Source of the DNA: Thalassomonas sp. RHCl1
GTDB lineage: Bacteria > Pseudomonadota > Gammaproteobacteria > Enterobacterales > Alteromonadaceae
NCBI RefSeq assembly: GCF_947387555.1
Contig: NZ_CANDNZ010000010.1
Location: 1 to 64,000, forward strand
Length of the DNA: 64,000 nucleotides
Direction of reading: 5' to 3'
Under the pieces are notes generated by a model. The model was not told where the DNA came from. It ran no database searches and saw only the letters and a list, made by a program, of their open reading frames with translations. The translations under genes were made by a program, and so were the position numbers. Of the stretch, positions 19,545-29,566 are shown in pieces. Every line of letters starts with the position of its first letter. The first letter of the stretch is position 1.

Positions 19545-20518
19545 GTGTCTACCCTCGCATTAGGCAATGTTATCGTCGAGCTGAATAACATACGCCGATA
19601 GTTATCACCATTACCGCCGTTAATAAAGTTCACCGCTAAATCCCCCAAGTAATAGGTATTGAGGTTTTCGTAGCTGGCATCCGGTAAAATACTGCGGGCC
19701 AGCACAAAAATTTTCACTGCCAGTATGCGGATATCCGATTCATTGTCCCAATAGGTATCAAGCATATTGCCTGCGGCAATAAAGGCATTAACAATGCCGT
19801 CATTATCACTGTCCACTCCATACATAAAGCGTATCATCTCGATACCATCAATGACCTGGTTAAAAAAAACCGGCGGCAGAGTACCGTTTCTGAGCTGTCC
19901 CTGCATAAGTGCTGGCACGGTATTTCCGCCCTGGCTATATTCACTGATATAATAAATATGATGTTGGTACTCCCAGATTTGGGCATCATTAATGGTAGGG
20001 ATAGCCGCATCTCCGGCAAAAATAGCCCCGGAGTTGGCATTGGCGATCAGATAATAGCGATCAGCACTGACATTCGCCGCTGCCACTGGAGCTGAAACAA
20101 CCCGCTTAATTTGCAACAAATCGGAGCCCGTTTTGGCATCGTTGATACAACCCATAGTGGCCGCACTTATCAGGGATGTTCCCCATAATGCCCTGAAGTG
20201 TCCGACAGCCAGCGGGAAACTGGCATTGTTAACACCGTCCCCCACACAGTCACCGGCGACGGCCGCCGGCGAAGAGACTAACAGCCCGGTAGATAAACTC
20301 TCCGGCAACTCCCCCCAAAACCCTTGCCTGAGCAAATCATCGGTGAGTAAATTTATCGCAAAACGGCCATTTTCCTGCAATTCACCATAAGTAGTGGTTT
20401 CTGAAGTCGTTGCCCGGATCCCGACAAAAACACTCAATACCCCGGCAAATAACACCAGGCCGGTTGCCAGTGAAATAAATAACTCAATCAGGCTGAATCC
20501 TTGTTGCTTTTTAACCAT
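19535..20518 (-). CDS. pilW: Minor pilin PilW
   Basis: A 327-aa prepilin-like protein with motif G|FSLIELFISLATGLVLFAGV and Glu5 present. The characteristic PilW region ELQENGRFAINLLTDDLLRQGFWG (broken here by family variation) follows at about residues 42-65. It takes part in the PilV-W-X minor pilin tip complex. AGGGG precedes the ATG, and pilV ends 8 bp upstream. Confidence 0.9.
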   Translation of the reverse strand: MVKKQQGFSLIELFISLATGLVLFAGVLSVFVGIRATTSETTTYGELQENGRFAINLLTDDLLRQGFWGELPESLSTGLLVSSPAAVAGDCVGDGVNNASFPLAVGHFRALWGTSLISAATMGCINDAKTGSDLLQIKRVVSAPVAAANVSADRYYLIANANSGAIFAGDAAIPTINDAQIWEYQHHIYYISEYSQGGNTVPALMQGQLRNGTLPPVFFNQVIDGIEMIRFMYGVDSDNDGIVNAFIAAGNMLDTYWDNESDIRILAVKIFVLARSILPDASYENLNTYYLGDLAVNFINGGNGDNYRRMLFSSTITLPNARVDTWP

Positions 20519-20526
20519 AAAAACCC

Positions 20527-21090
20527 CTAGAAAATAAAAGCCTGAATGACTATTTGCCGCCTTTTCTTATTGCTACTGCCACAAGCAGCTGCAAAAGTAC
20601 TATTGGCTGCACCTGCATCTGTTGATTCAAAGCGCCCTTCCCAACTGACCACCACAGTGACGTTATTATTGTTATGAGAAATACAGCCGGTAGCACCAAG
20701 CAGGCCACCAAGATTGTTTGTGCCGCTTTTAACTTCCGAGCCTAATAAGGTCTGCTCCCACTCATAGAGATCATTTGCCACCATTTCCAAAGGAGTACAC
20801 AAACTTGCCGTTGAGTTACATCTGCTAGCAGGAGCCGCACTGCCGGTGCCATAGGTGCCCTCATAATTTTCCAGGAATAATCCCGAAGACTGGTTGTTGC
20901 GCATACGCTCTATAATGTCTTGGGCCAGAGAAGAGGCCAGGGATCTTTGCATGGCATCAAAACTGCCTTTTTTAGCACTGGCCTGGGTGGCAATGGCACC
21001 GATAATACCGGTCACCAGGATGAATAAGGCAATCAGCACTTCAATGAAGGTCATACCGCCATGTTTGGAAATCTTAGGTTTAGCAGTCAT
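20527..21090 (-). CDS. pilV: Minor pilin PilV
   Basis: A 187-aa prepilin with motif GG|MTFIEVLIALFILVTGIIG and Glu5 present, followed by the family segment SLASSLAQDIIERMRNN. Four cysteines lie in the C-terminal domain. It is the first recognised pilin of the minus-strand cluster. Its ATG overlaps the stop codon of a 51-codon upstream frame (ATGA), so translation may be coupled to that frame. Confidence 0.9.
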   Translation of the reverse strand: MTAKPKISKHGGMTFIEVLIALFILVTGIIGAIATQASAKKGSFDAMQRSLASSLAQDIIERMRNNQSSGLFLENYEGTYGTGSAAPASRCNSTASLCTPLEMVANDLYEWEQTLLGSEVKSGTNNLGGLLGATGCISHNNNNVTVVVSWEGRFESTDAGAANSTFAAACGSSNKKRRQIVIQAFIF

Positions 21091-21242
21091 AGCGCATCCT
21101 TATACCTTACCTTTGCTGAACCCGGATCCCGCCAGGTTATAATAAAGAATAGAATAAAAAGCAGAAAGGAGGTAAATCCGGCAAACACCGAATACCCGAA
21201 AATATCGCTATATGTGTTAAAAATCACGAAAGTGAACAGCAT
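21087..21242 (-). CDS. Possible 51-residue membrane protein upstream of pilV
   Basis: Translating the minus strand from the ATG at 21242 gives 51 aa with two hydrophobic stretches (MLFTFVIFNTYSDIFGY and FTSFLLFILFFIITW) and a basic C-terminal tail ending VRYKDAL. The stop codon overlaps the pilV start as ATGA. The frame stays open upstream to about 21361 and reads a basic segment (KSRRQYYKRYGL) but has no ATG there. An AAAAGG element lies 9 nt before the ATG. It could be a real small inner-membrane protein, the remnant of a longer gene, or a coupling leader. No family is recognised. Confidence 0.4.
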   Translation of the reverse strand: MLFTFVIFNTYSDIFGYSVFAGFTSFLLFILFFIITWRDPGSAKVRYKDAL

Positions 21243-21360
21243 TAACCCATACCTTTTATAGTACTGCCGGCGCGACTTCCACGGCGGACCGGCAGCAGGT
21301 TTATTAGTAAAGTATAGGCTGAAACTTTTTTTGGAAAAAAGTTGAATTGTACAAATTTTT

Positions 21361-21382
21361 GCCTACCCCTTATGGGGTAAGC
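21361..21382 (-). terminator. Hairpin directly after ispH
   Basis: Minus-strand TACCCC-ATAA-GGGGTA with outer GC pairing, followed by GGCAAAAATTT. The stem is stable, but the T tract is poor, so termination may be partial and allow read-through toward the pilus genes. Confidence 0.4.
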
Positions 21383-22312
21383 CTAGCTTAATTCGGCAGG
21401 AACCGCAAATACGATGTTTTCTTCCCGGCCTGGATGTTCGATAACCTCATGACCACCATAGCCTTTTAGTGCATCGATCACTTGTTGCACCAAAATATCA
21501 GGTGCAGAGGCACCTGCGGTCACCCCGACCTTAGCAGCTGAAGACAGCCAATTGACATCAATATCATCTGCAGTATCAATCAAATAGGATGTAGTGCCCA
21601 TTTTATCCGCCAGCTCCCGCAAACGGTTGGAGTTAGAGCTGTTTTTCGCACCTACCACCAGCAACAAATCAACCTGTCCGGCAATGGACCTGACCGCATC
21701 CTGGCGGTTTTGAGTGGCATAACAGATATCATCTTTTCGCGGCCCTTTAATTGCCGGAAATTTTGCCTGCAAGGCATCAATCACATCACTGGTATCATCA
21801 ACCGATAAGGTAGTCTGGCTGCAGAAATACAATTCATCCGGATTTTTCACCTTCAGGTTTTGCACATCTTCAGCGGATTCTACCAGGTAGATCCCTCCCT
21901 GCTCGCTTTCATACTGGCCCATAGTCCCTTCGACTTCCGGGTGCCCGGCATGACCGATCAAAACACACTCGATATTTTTCCGGCTGGTCCTGGAGACTTC
22001 CATATGCACCTTAGTCACCAGTGGACAAGTAGCATCAAAAACTTTCAATCCGCGGCGTTTAGCCTCGTTGCGAACCGCTTTTGAAACCCCGTGGGCGCTG
22101 AAAATAACCGTACTGTCGTCCGGAACTTCATTGAGTTCATCAACGAAAATCGCGCCTCTTTCTTTAAGGCCGTTAACGACAAACTTGTTATGCACCACTT
22201 CATGGCGCACATAAATAGGGGCATCAAACAGATCCAGCGCCCGGTCAACGATACTGATGGCGCGGTCAACACCGGCACAAAAGCCGCGTGGATTAGCTAA
22301 AATAATTTCCAT
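21383..22312 (-). CDS. ispH: 4-hydroxy-3-methylbut-2-enyl diphosphate reductase
   Basis: A 309-aa iron-sulfur enzyme that makes IPP and DMAPP in the last step of the MEP isoprenoid pathway. The cluster ligands are in the conserved [24 protein letters not shown] and NSSNSNRL neighbourhoods, and EEHHH-type active-site blocks such as [15 protein letters not shown] are intact. The ATG at 22312 has GAGG 6 nt upstream; a TTG just before it is unlikely. It ends the murJ-ribF-ileS-lspA-fkpB-ispH block, as in E. coli. Confidence 0.96.
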   Translation of the reverse strand: MEIILANPRGFCAGVDRAISIVDRALDLFDAPIYVRHEVVHNKFVVNGLKERGAIFVDELNEVPDDSTVIFSAHGVSKAVRNEAKRRGLKVFDATCPLVTKVHMEVSRTSRKNIECVLIGHAGHPEVEGTMGQYESEQGGIYLVESAEDVQNLKVKNPDELYFCSQTTLSVDDTSDVIDALQAKFPAIKGPRKDDICYATQNRQDAVRSIAGQVDLLLVVGAKNSSNSNRLRELADKMGTTSYLIDTADDIDVNWLSSAAKVGVTAGASAPDILVQQVIDALKGYGGHEVIEHPGREENIVFAVPAELS

Positions 22313-22323
22313 CAATTACCTCG

Positions 22324-22758
22324 CTATTGAATTTCAACAAGATCAATGACAAAAGTCACCTCTTGTCCGGCTAACGGGTGATTAAAATCTATGGTCACCG
22401 AAGAGCCGGAAACTTCACGGATCATCCCGGGGAGCTCCACATTTCCCGGCTGGGTAAAGGTAATAATATTGCCGACTTTCGCCGGAGCCTCTTCGCTGAA
22501 TTTACTGATATCCATATAATGGATATTATCCGGGTTCACTTCACCAAAGGCATCTTTCGCCTGCAGGGTAAACTCTTTACTTTCACCAACGGCAAGCCCC
22601 AATAACTGGGCTTCAAAAGCAGGAGAGATGCTTTCATCTCCCATGATGATCTTTGCCGGTTTGTTATTGACCTTAGTACTGTCCGCCGCAGAGCCGTCAG
22701 CCAGCTTCATGGTGATATGCACCACTAAAATCGAGTCTTTTTCAACAACTTGAGTCAT
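22324..22758 (-). CDS. fkpB: FKBP-type peptidyl-prolyl isomerase SlpA/FkpB
   Basis: A 144-aa SlyD-like prolyl isomerase: an FKBP domain split by an insert-in-flap chaperone domain (about residues 70-125, including AFGEVNPDNIHYMDISKF). It ends with the typical FNHPLAGQEVTFVIDLVEI. It lacks the His-rich metal-binding tail of SlyD, which fits FkpB. Located between lspA and ispH as in E. coli. Confidence 0.92.
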   Translation of the reverse strand: MTQVVEKDSILVVHITMKLADGSAADSTKVNNKPAKIIMGDESISPAFEAQLLGLAVGESKEFTLQAKDAFGEVNPDNIHYMDISKFSEEAPAKVGNIITFTQPGNVELPGMIREVSGSSVTIDFNHPLAGQEVTFVIDLVEIQ

Positions 22759-22782
22759 TAAATTTTATCCGCTTTACTAAAA

Positions 22783-23307
22783 TTACTTATTGATACTACC
22801 GGCGACATTTTCTTTGTCTGAGCCTTTAAAGGAGTCCAGCACCATTAATACCGCACCGACAAAAATGGCAGAATCAGCAACATTAAAGGCAGGCCAGTGA
22901 TAACTTCCGACATAAAAATCTAAGAAGTCAATCACATAACCAAGCAATACCCGATCAAATAAGTTGCCCAGGGCGCCGCTTAACATTAACGCAAAAGCGA
23001 TGCTTAAAGACTTATTTTCTTTTGGGGTTTTCGCCAGCCAGATCACAAAGATCACACTGGCAACCGTGGCAATGGCAGCAAAAAACCAGCGCTGCCACCC
23101 GGCCTGATCAGCAAGAAAGCTAAAGGCTGCCCCCAGGTTATGGACATAAGTGATGTTAAAAAACGCCGTCACTTTAATGGACTGATATAAATCCATACTG
23201 CCGGCTACCCAGTATTTAGTGACCTGGTCAATGACCAGGAACACTAATGTTAACCAGATCCAGCGAATGCCTGAATCGGCAAGATTCACTTTCATAAAAC
23301 TACTCAT
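22783..23307 (-). CDS. lspA: Lipoprotein signal peptidase (signal peptidase II)
   Basis: A 174-aa inner-membrane aspartic protease that cleaves prolipoprotein signal peptides before the lipidated Cys. Four transmembrane helices are visible. The catalytic aspartates lie in the motifs GNLFDRV and FNVADSAI. The window encodes at least five predicted lipoproteins that it would process. Its ATG follows the ileS stop codon by 6 bp with AAGGG as ribosome-binding site. Confidence 0.95.
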   Translation of the reverse strand: MSSFMKVNLADSGIRWIWLTLVFLVIDQVTKYWVAGSMDLYQSIKVTAFFNITYVHNLGAAFSFLADQAGWQRWFFAAIATVASVIFVIWLAKTPKENKSLSIAFALMLSGALGNLFDRVLLGYVIDFLDFYVGSYHWPAFNVADSAIFVGAVLMVLDSFKGSDKENVAGSINK

Positions 23308-23313
23308 TCACCC

Positions 23314-26151
23314 TTAAGCAAATTCCCGCACTTCACCATCGCCTTCAACGTTGGTAATACAGCGGCCACAAAGATCATTATACTGCTCATTGCTGCCAAC
23401 ATCATCAGTATAATGCCAGCAACGCTCACATTTGCTGCCGTTTGACGGAGTAACACTCAGCCATAAACCTTCAATTTCGGTGGCAACGGCATTTTCCGGT
23501 GCACTGTCAACCTGCTCGACACTGGCTTTTGAGGTGATGAGGACAAAACGCAGTTCTTCACCCAGCATCTTAATCTTATCGGCTAAGTCTGTGGTTGCAT
23601 AAAGTTTCACTTCAGCTTCCAGGGCCTTACCGACAATTTTGTCTTTACGGGCCAGTTCAAGCGCTTTATTGACTTCGCTGCGTACCAGTAACAGCTCGTT
23701 CCAGTAATCGTTATTTAACTTCACATCCTGAGGTAATTTAGCCAGGCCATCAAACCAGACGCCGGTGAAAACGAACTCATCACGCTCGCCGTCAGCAGCT
23801 TGCGGCAGTGCCTGCCAGATTTCCTGCGCGGTAAAGGACAGCACAGGCGCCATCCAGCGGGTCATAGCTTCGGCAATCAGATACATGGCCGTCTGACAAG
23901 AACGACGGGCAACACTGTTATCTTTCGCGGTATACTGACGATCTTTGATGATATCCAGGTAGAAACCACCCAGCTCTGTAGTACAGAAGTTCATTAACTT
24001 ATGGACCACCTGATGGAATTCATACTCATTGTAGGCAGCGACAATTTCATCTTGCAGTTGAGCCGCTTTATCCACAACCCAGCGATCCAGTGCCACCATA
24101 TCTTCAAAGGCAACCGAATGCTGTTTGGGATCAAAACCATTGATATTAGCCAGCAGGAAGCGCGAGGTATTACGGATCCGGCGATAAGCATCTGCCTGAC
24201 GCTTGAAAATCTCGTCGGAAACGGTAATTTCCTGGGTATAGTTCACCGACGCCACCCATAAGCGCAGGATATCCGCACCAAGTTTATTGGTGATTTGCGC
24301 CGGGGTGATCACATTACCCAGAGATTTCGACATCTTGTGACCGTTAACATCCACGGTAAAACCGTGAGTTAACACCTGCTTGTAAGGTGCTTTGCCGGTC
24401 ATGGCAACAGATGACATCATGGAAGACATAAACCAACCCCTGTGCTGATCTGAGCCTTCCAGATAGAGATCCGCCTGGCCGTCAAACTCTTCGCGGGCAT
24501 CGACCACAGAGTAATGGGTAGTACCTGAATCGAACCAAACATCTAACGTATCCGGCACTTTAATGTATTCACCAGCATCGTCACCGATAAGTTCACTGGC
24601 TTCTAAATCAAACCAGGCCTGTATCCCCTTCTGTTCCACTTTTTGCGCTACAGTTTCAATCAACTCGATACTGCGCGGATGTAAAGCACCGGTATCCTTA
24701 TGGATAAACAGAGCAATCGGCACCCCCCAGGTACGCTGGCGGGAGATACACCAGTCAGGACGTCCTTCAACCATAGATTCGATGCGGCTTTGGCCCCAGT
24801 CAGGGATCCACTGGGTGTCTTTAATTTCATTTAAAGACGCCTGGCGTAAAGCTTTGTTGTCCATGGAGATAAACCACTGCGGCGTGGCACGGAAAATAAT
24901 CGGCGTTTTATGGCGCCAGCAATGAGGATAAGAGTGCTCATAGGCATGGTGATGCAATAAGGCATTATGCTCTTTTAACGCTTCGATGACGCTGTCATTG
25001 GCCTTAAATACGTGCTGCCCGGCGAATAACGGGGTATCTTCAAGATAAACACCATTGGCGCCTACAGGGTTGGCCACTTCAAGGTCATATTCCTTACCAA
25101 CTACGAAATCGTCGACACCGTGTCCCGGCGCAGTGTGAACACAGCCTGTACCCGAATCTGTGGTAACGTGCTCACCGCAAATAACCGGGACATTAAAATC
25201 ATAAAACGGATGTTTCAGCTCGGCGCGGTCCAGCTCTTTACCCAGACAAAAGCCTAAGGCATGGTATTTATCGATACCAAATCTGTCCATGCAGGACTGT
25301 ACCAGATCCGATGCCAGGATCAGGCGCTGTTTGCCTTGCTCGGTTTCACACTGTACCAGGGTGTACTCCACCGCAGGATGCACTGAAACAGCGCGGTTAG
25401 CCGGTAAAGTCCAAGGAGTGGTGGTCCAGATCACTATACCAATTTCACCTTCACCGACATGGCCTTCCGGATGTGAGAATTTATCGGCAACACTTTCATC
25501 AACCAGAGTAAATTTAACGTCAATGGCCGGAGACTGCTTATCTTTATACTCTACTTCCGCTTCCGCCAGTGCAGAACCACAATCGGTACACCAGTGCACA
25601 GGTTTGAACCCTTGCTGCAGGTGACCATTTTCAGCAATCTTGCCCAAGGCTCGGATAATATTGGCTTCGGTATCGAAATCCATGGTCAGGTAAGGCTTTT
25701 CCCAATCGGCAAAAACACCTAAACGTTTAAAGTCTTCCCGCTGGCCGTTGACCTGCTTGATGGCATATTCGCGACACTTTTCCCTAAACTGAGCCGGTGT
25801 TACCTTATGGCCGGGTTTGCCGACCTTCTTTTCCACCATTAATTCGATCGGCAGACCGTGACAATCCCAACCCGGAACAAAAGGAGAATTAAAGTCGGAA
25901 AGGGTCTTGGACTTAACAATAATATCTTTGAGGATCTTGTTTACTGAATGCCCCAAATGGATATCACCATTTGCATATGGAGGACCATCATGCAAAATGA
26001 ATGATTTCTTTCCCTTTTTAGCGGCGCGGATCTTGCCGTACAGGTCTTTTCCTGCCCAGTCCTTAAGCATTTGAGGTTCGCGGTTTGCCATGTTGCCTTT
26101 CATCGGGAAAGGAGTATCTGGCAGATTCAGGGTATGTTTATAATCGCTCAT
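23314..26151 (-). CDS. ileS: Isoleucyl-tRNA synthetase
   Basis: A 945-aa class I aminoacyl-tRNA synthetase charging tRNA-Ile. The HIGH motif appears as HLGH in [15 protein letters not shown] (near residues 55-70) and the KMSKS motif in [10 protein letters not shown]. Editing-domain blocks such as [16 protein letters not shown] are present. The C-terminal zinc finger has CERCWHY and CGRCI. Length and gene order match E. coli. Confidence 0.97.
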   Translation of the reverse strand: MSDYKHTLNLPDTPFPMKGNMANREPQMLKDWAGKDLYGKIRAAKKGKKSFILHDGPPYANGDIHLGHSVNKILKDIIVKSKTLSDFNSPFVPGWDCHGLPIELMVEKKVGKPGHKVTPAQFREKCREYAIKQVNGQREDFKRLGVFADWEKPYLTMDFDTEANIIRALGKIAENGHLQQGFKPVHWCTDCGSALAEAEVEYKDKQSPAIDVKFTLVDESVADKFSHPEGHVGEGEIGIVIWTTTPWTLPANRAVSVHPAVEYTLVQCETEQGKQRLILASDLVQSCMDRFGIDKYHALGFCLGKELDRAELKHPFYDFNVPVICGEHVTTDSGTGCVHTAPGHGVDDFVVGKEYDLEVANPVGANGVYLEDTPLFAGQHVFKANDSVIEALKEHNALLHHHAYEHSYPHCWRHKTPIIFRATPQWFISMDNKALRQASLNEIKDTQWIPDWGQSRIESMVEGRPDWCISRQRTWGVPIALFIHKDTGALHPRSIELIETVAQKVEQKGIQAWFDLEASELIGDDAGEYIKVPDTLDVWFDSGTTHYSVVDAREEFDGQADLYLEGSDQHRGWFMSSMMSSVAMTGKAPYKQVLTHGFTVDVNGHKMSKSLGNVITPAQITNKLGADILRLWVASVNYTQEITVSDEIFKRQADAYRRIRNTSRFLLANINGFDPKQHSVAFEDMVALDRWVVDKAAQLQDEIVAAYNEYEFHQVVHKLMNFCTTELGGFYLDIIKDRQYTAKDNSVARRSCQTAMYLIAEAMTRWMAPVLSFTAQEIWQALPQAADGERDEFVFTGVWFDGLAKLPQDVKLNNDYWNELLLVRSEVNKALELARKDKIVGKALEAEVKLYATTDLADKIKMLGEELRFVLITSKASVEQVDSAPENAVATEIEGLWLSVTPSNGSKCERCWHYTDDVGSNEQYNDLCGRCITNVEGDGEVREFA

Positions 26152-26159
26152 TTAAATCA

Positions 26160-27131
26160 TTATCCGTTATCATGGGTGTTAACGTATCCGTTAACCGATT
26201 CAGTATCTAAATTGTTCAAAAAAGTACGCGCTTGCACACTATCTTTGCTGATTTGCGTGGTTAATTCACTCAGGGAAGTAAACTTCATCTCATTTCTGAG
26301 TTTATGTAACATCACCACTTCTATGCTTTGTCCGTACAAATCAGCGTTAAAATCAAAAATATGGACTTCCAGTTGCTGTCTTATGCCGGAAACCGTTGGC
26401 CTGGAGCCAATATTGGCAACACCGTAATAGATGCCAAAAGCCGTTTTTACCTGCACCACATAAACACCGCATACAGGGGAAACCCGGCGTTTAAGCAAGA
26501 CATTGGCGGTCGGGTAACCTAACTGGCGCCCCCGTTTATCACCGTGAAAGACACGACCGAAAATAGAATAAGGGCGCCCCAGCATACGGCGGGCTTCTGC
26601 AAAATCATCCCGCTCCAGTGCCTGGCGAATTTCTGTGCTGCTGATGCGGCAATCAGCCAGTTTATAACTGGCGGTATCGGAAACACCAAAACCAAATTCC
26701 CGGCCGGCACGGCATAACATGTCAAAATTTCCGGCCCGGTTTTTACCAAAATGAAAATCATCGCCGATAATCAGGTGTTTTATGCCCAGTCGTTTAACCA
26801 GCAACTGTTCGATAAAATCTTCCGCGCTCAGGTTGGCAAATTTACGGTTAAAATTCACACAAATTAAACGTTCTACACCAAGCTCTTGCAATAACAGGTA
26901 TTTATCGATTAAACGGCTGAGCCTAGCCGGTGCCGTTTGCGGCGCGAAAAGCTCTCTCGGCTGGGGTTCAAACACCATCACCGCCGAGGCACAATTAAGC
27001 GCCCTGGCTTTTTCCACCAGCGCACTGATCACCCGCCGGTGCCCCAAGTGGACACCATCAAAATTACCTATCGTCAATACGCAACCATGATCCTCTGGCT
27101 GAATATTGTGTAACCCCCGAACTAACTGCAT
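26160..27131 (-). CDS. ribF: Bifunctional riboflavin kinase / FAD synthetase
   Basis: A 323-aa enzyme producing FMN and then FAD. The N-terminal nucleotidyltransferase domain has TIGNFDGVHLGHR (HxGH) and ISSTEIR. The C-terminal flavokinase domain has GRPYSIFGRVFHGDKRGRQLGYPTAN split by family-typical spacing. It precedes ileS by 9 bp in the same operon. I saw no FMN riboswitch upstream. Confidence 0.95.
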   Translation of the reverse strand: MQLVRGLHNIQPEDHGCVLTIGNFDGVHLGHRRVISALVEKARALNCASAVMVFEPQPRELFAPQTAPARLSRLIDKYLLLQELGVERLICVNFNRKFANLSAEDFIEQLLVKRLGIKHLIIGDDFHFGKNRAGNFDMLCRAGREFGFGVSDTASYKLADCRISSTEIRQALERDDFAEARRMLGRPYSIFGRVFHGDKRGRQLGYPTANVLLKRRVSPVCGVYVVQVKTAFGIYYGVANIGSRPTVSGIRQQLEVHIFDFNADLYGQSIEVVMLHKLRNEMKFTSLSELTTQISKDSVQARTFLNNLDTESVNGYVNTHDNG

Positions 27132-27247
27132 CTAGCCGTGAAACCTTAAGCCCTGTTATATACCCGAAAGTATAAGAAGAATAAAAAACCGACGAATTAT
27201 ATATTAGTCAGCAACAAGAATCAGCATATGAACGTCATTTAATGCAT

Positions 27248-28843
27248 TTATTCACAACCGGGTGACGATTTTGCCAGAGCCTGTACCTTAAAATCTTTAA
27301 AACGTACGCCCAAAACGACAATCGCGATAAAATAACTGGCCATACCGGCAAGGATACAAAACAGCAGTTTTAATACTTGCTGATAGAAATCCATGGCCAG
27401 CCAGGCATCAAAACCCGGAGATAAATAATAAACCACACCGGCCATCACACCGGCCGCCAGCATCAGGCGCAAAATAAAAAAGCCCGACTTGGCAGACAAA
27501 TGATATACCGACTGGCGCCTTAATCCCTGATAGAGCAAAAAGGCATTAAGGGTCGCCGATAACGTGGTGGCCAGTGCCAAACCGACATAACCTAAAAAAG
27601 GCGCCAATATAAGGTTAAAGGCCATATTGGCGACCATGGCAATAATACCAATTTTCACCGGCGTTCTGGTATCCTGACGGGCATAATACCCGGGGGCCAA
27701 TACCTTGATATACATAAAGCTGAGCAAACCCGACAAATAAGCAAACAAGGCAAAGGAGACCTGCTCAACATCCACCTGGGTAAACTCCCCACGCATGAAC
27801 AGGATCATGATGATAGGTTGCGCCAGCACCATCAGCCCAGCCAGGGCCGGCCAGCCAAACAGGCTGACCACCTTAATCGACCAGTCCAGGGTATCGCTGA
27901 ATTCCCGTTCGTTTTTGCGCGCATGCAAGCCGGACAAACTGGGTAAGATCACGGTAGCAATACCAATTCCAAATAAGCCCAACGGAAATTCCAGCAAACG
28001 ATCGGCATAATAGAGCCAGCTGACCGAACCAGTGATTAAAAAACTGGCAATAACGGTATCAAGCAGCAAATTAATCTGGGTCACAGAGACACCGAACAAA
28101 GCCGGCACGATCAGTTTGCGAATTTTAGTCACCCCTTTTGAGCGCCAGGCCCATTGCGGTTTTACCAAAACCCCGGCCTTGTACAAAAACGGCAACTGAA
28201 AAAGAAACTGCACCAAACCGCCGGCAAAGACGCCCCAGGCCAGGGCATAAGCAGCATTCTCCACATGCGGGCTAAGAAAAATCGCCATGGTGATTATACA
28301 GACATTAAGCAGGACAGGGGTAAAGGCAGATACCGCAAATTTCCCCAGGGTATTGAGCACAGCGCCGGCAAGGGCGGTCAGGCTGACAAACCACAAATAG
28401 GGAAAAGTGATCTTTAATAAAACAGAAGCCAAATCAAACTTACCGGCATCAGCGCCACCGCTGAGCCATTCGCTGAACCAGCCGGGCATAAAGAGGATCA
28501 CTACCAGGGGAGAAGCAATAACCCCAACCAAGGTTACCAGGGTAACTAAAACCCCCAAAGTCCCCGAGACCTGGGCAATAAGTTTGCGGGTTTCGTTTGT
28601 GCCCTCTTGTTCATCTTTAGCCTGATATTCACTCAGCACAGGCACAAATGCCTGGGCAAAAGCTCCTTCGGCAAATAAACGGCGTAAAAAATTAGGGATT
28701 TTATTGGCAAAGAAAAAAACATCGGCACTGGCCCCCGTGCCCATAATATTGGCCGTGACCACATCCCGTACTAAACCCAGCACCCGGGAAATTAATGTCA
28801 TAAAACTGACAATAAGTCCGGATTTGATCAATTTTTTACTCAA
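27248..28843 (-). CDS. murJ: Lipid II flippase MurJ
   Basis: Polytopic inner-membrane protein that flips the peptidoglycan precursor lipid II. The N-terminal signature SKKLIKSGLIVSFMTLISRVLGLVRDVV and the RRLFAEGAFAQAFVPVL segment are diagnostic (each quoted in part by family pattern). The frame is open from an ATG at 28879 (543 aa). I prefer the TTG at 28843 (531 aa) because AGGA lies 6 nt before it and homologues start at M-S-K-K; the ATG has no ribosome-binding site. It is divergent from rpsT and is probably first in the ispH-containing operon. Confidence 0.93.
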   Translation of the reverse strand: MSKKLIKSGLIVSFMTLISRVLGLVRDVVTANIMGTGASADVFFFANKIPNFLRRLFAEGAFAQAFVPVLSEYQAKDEQEGTNETRKLIAQVSGTLGVLVTLVTLVGVIASPLVVILFMPGWFSEWLSGGADAGKFDLASVLLKITFPYLWFVSLTALAGAVLNTLGKFAVSAFTPVLLNVCIITMAIFLSPHVENAAYALAWGVFAGGLVQFLFQLPFLYKAGVLVKPQWAWRSKGVTKIRKLIVPALFGVSVTQINLLLDTVIASFLITGSVSWLYYADRLLEFPLGLFGIGIATVILPSLSGLHARKNEREFSDTLDWSIKVVSLFGWPALAGLMVLAQPIIMILFMRGEFTQVDVEQVSFALFAYLSGLLSFMYIKVLAPGYYARQDTRTPVKIGIIAMVANMAFNLILAPFLGYVGLALATTLSATLNAFLLYQGLRRQSVYHLSAKSGFFILRLMLAAGVMAGVVYYLSPGFDAWLAMDFYQQVLKLLFCILAGMASYFIAIVVLGVRFKDFKVQALAKSSPGCE

Positions 28844-29090
28844 AACTCGTCCTATCTTATTATTCTGCAAATAACTCATTTAACGCCGGTTAGTTAGCGT
28901 GAAATATGATGAAAATGTCAGGTAACTTGCCTGCAAAACAGAAACTGCGGTTAACATCGCCGCCTTATATCTGCTAAAATGGGGAACTGTCACAGGTCGG
29001 CTAGAAAAACATGCATTATGCTACGCCCTTCCGCCGAGTCAACAGAAAGTGGCGGCTAAATGACTTATGCAATTTTATACGTGAAAAGAT

Positions 29091-29119
29091 TTGACAAAAC
29101 ACCAAAAAAAAGGCATATT
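29091..29119 (+). promoter_or_regulatory. Sigma-70 promoter of rpsT
   Basis: A -35 TTGACA (29091-29096), exactly 17 nt, and -10 CATATT (29114-29119), about 50 bp before the rpsT start. The perfect -35 and ideal spacing predict a strong promoter, as expected for a ribosomal protein gene. Confidence 0.7.
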
Positions 29120-29168
29120 TCTCCGCCTTAAATTTAGGCTATATTTATTCATATTTTAGGAGTTCACC

Positions 29169-29429
29169 TTGGCTAACTCAAAGTCCGCTAAGAAACGCGC
29201 GGTACAATCAGAAAAGCGCCGTCAACACAATGCAAGTCGTCGCTCTATGATGCGCACTTTAGTTAAAAAAGTAACCGCAGCAATCGAAGCCGGTGACAAA
29301 GAAACAGCAACAAAAGAATTTGCCGCTGCTACTCCGATCCTTGATCGTTACGCAAGCAAAGGTCTTATTCACAAAAACAAAGCAGCACGTAGCAAAAGTC
29401 GTCTTAACGCAGCTATCAAAGCGCTTTAA
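29169..29429 (+). CDS. rpsT: 30S ribosomal protein S20
   Basis: An 86-aa basic helical protein ([16 protein letters not shown] start, [14 protein letters not shown] end) that binds 16S rRNA. The only start that gives the conserved N terminus is TTG at 29169, with TAGGAG 6 nt upstream. In E. coli rpsT also begins with UUG, and the weak start is linked to autogenous translational repression by S20, so the same control is likely here. Monocistronic, with its own promoter and terminator. Confidence 0.97.
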   Translation: MANSKSAKKRAVQSEKRRQHNASRRSMMRTLVKKVTAAIEAGDKETATKEFAAATPILDRYASKGLIHKNKAARSKSRLNAAIKAL

Positions 29430-29448
29430 TGTTTTTATGAAAGCATTT

Positions 29449-29475
29449 AAAAAACCGGCTTCTGCCGGTTTTTTT
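29449..29475 (+). terminator. Terminator of rpsT
   Basis: A 9-bp stem (aaaaccggc / gccggtttt) with a TTCT tetraloop and a T run, about 20 bp after the rpsT stop codon. Confidence 0.93.
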
Positions 29476-29566
29476 ATGCCTAAAATTCCTCTTTCTCCAC
29501 GATAGGCTTGCACTGGCCCCGGTTTTTTTCTAGTCTCTACCGGGTATTTTTAACAGGATGATTCAA

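Noticed and set aside
21061-21261. Plus-strand 66-codon frame between pilV and ispH
   Set aside because: It is the antisense shadow of the pilV start and the small membrane frame; it lacks hydrophobic or domain structure.
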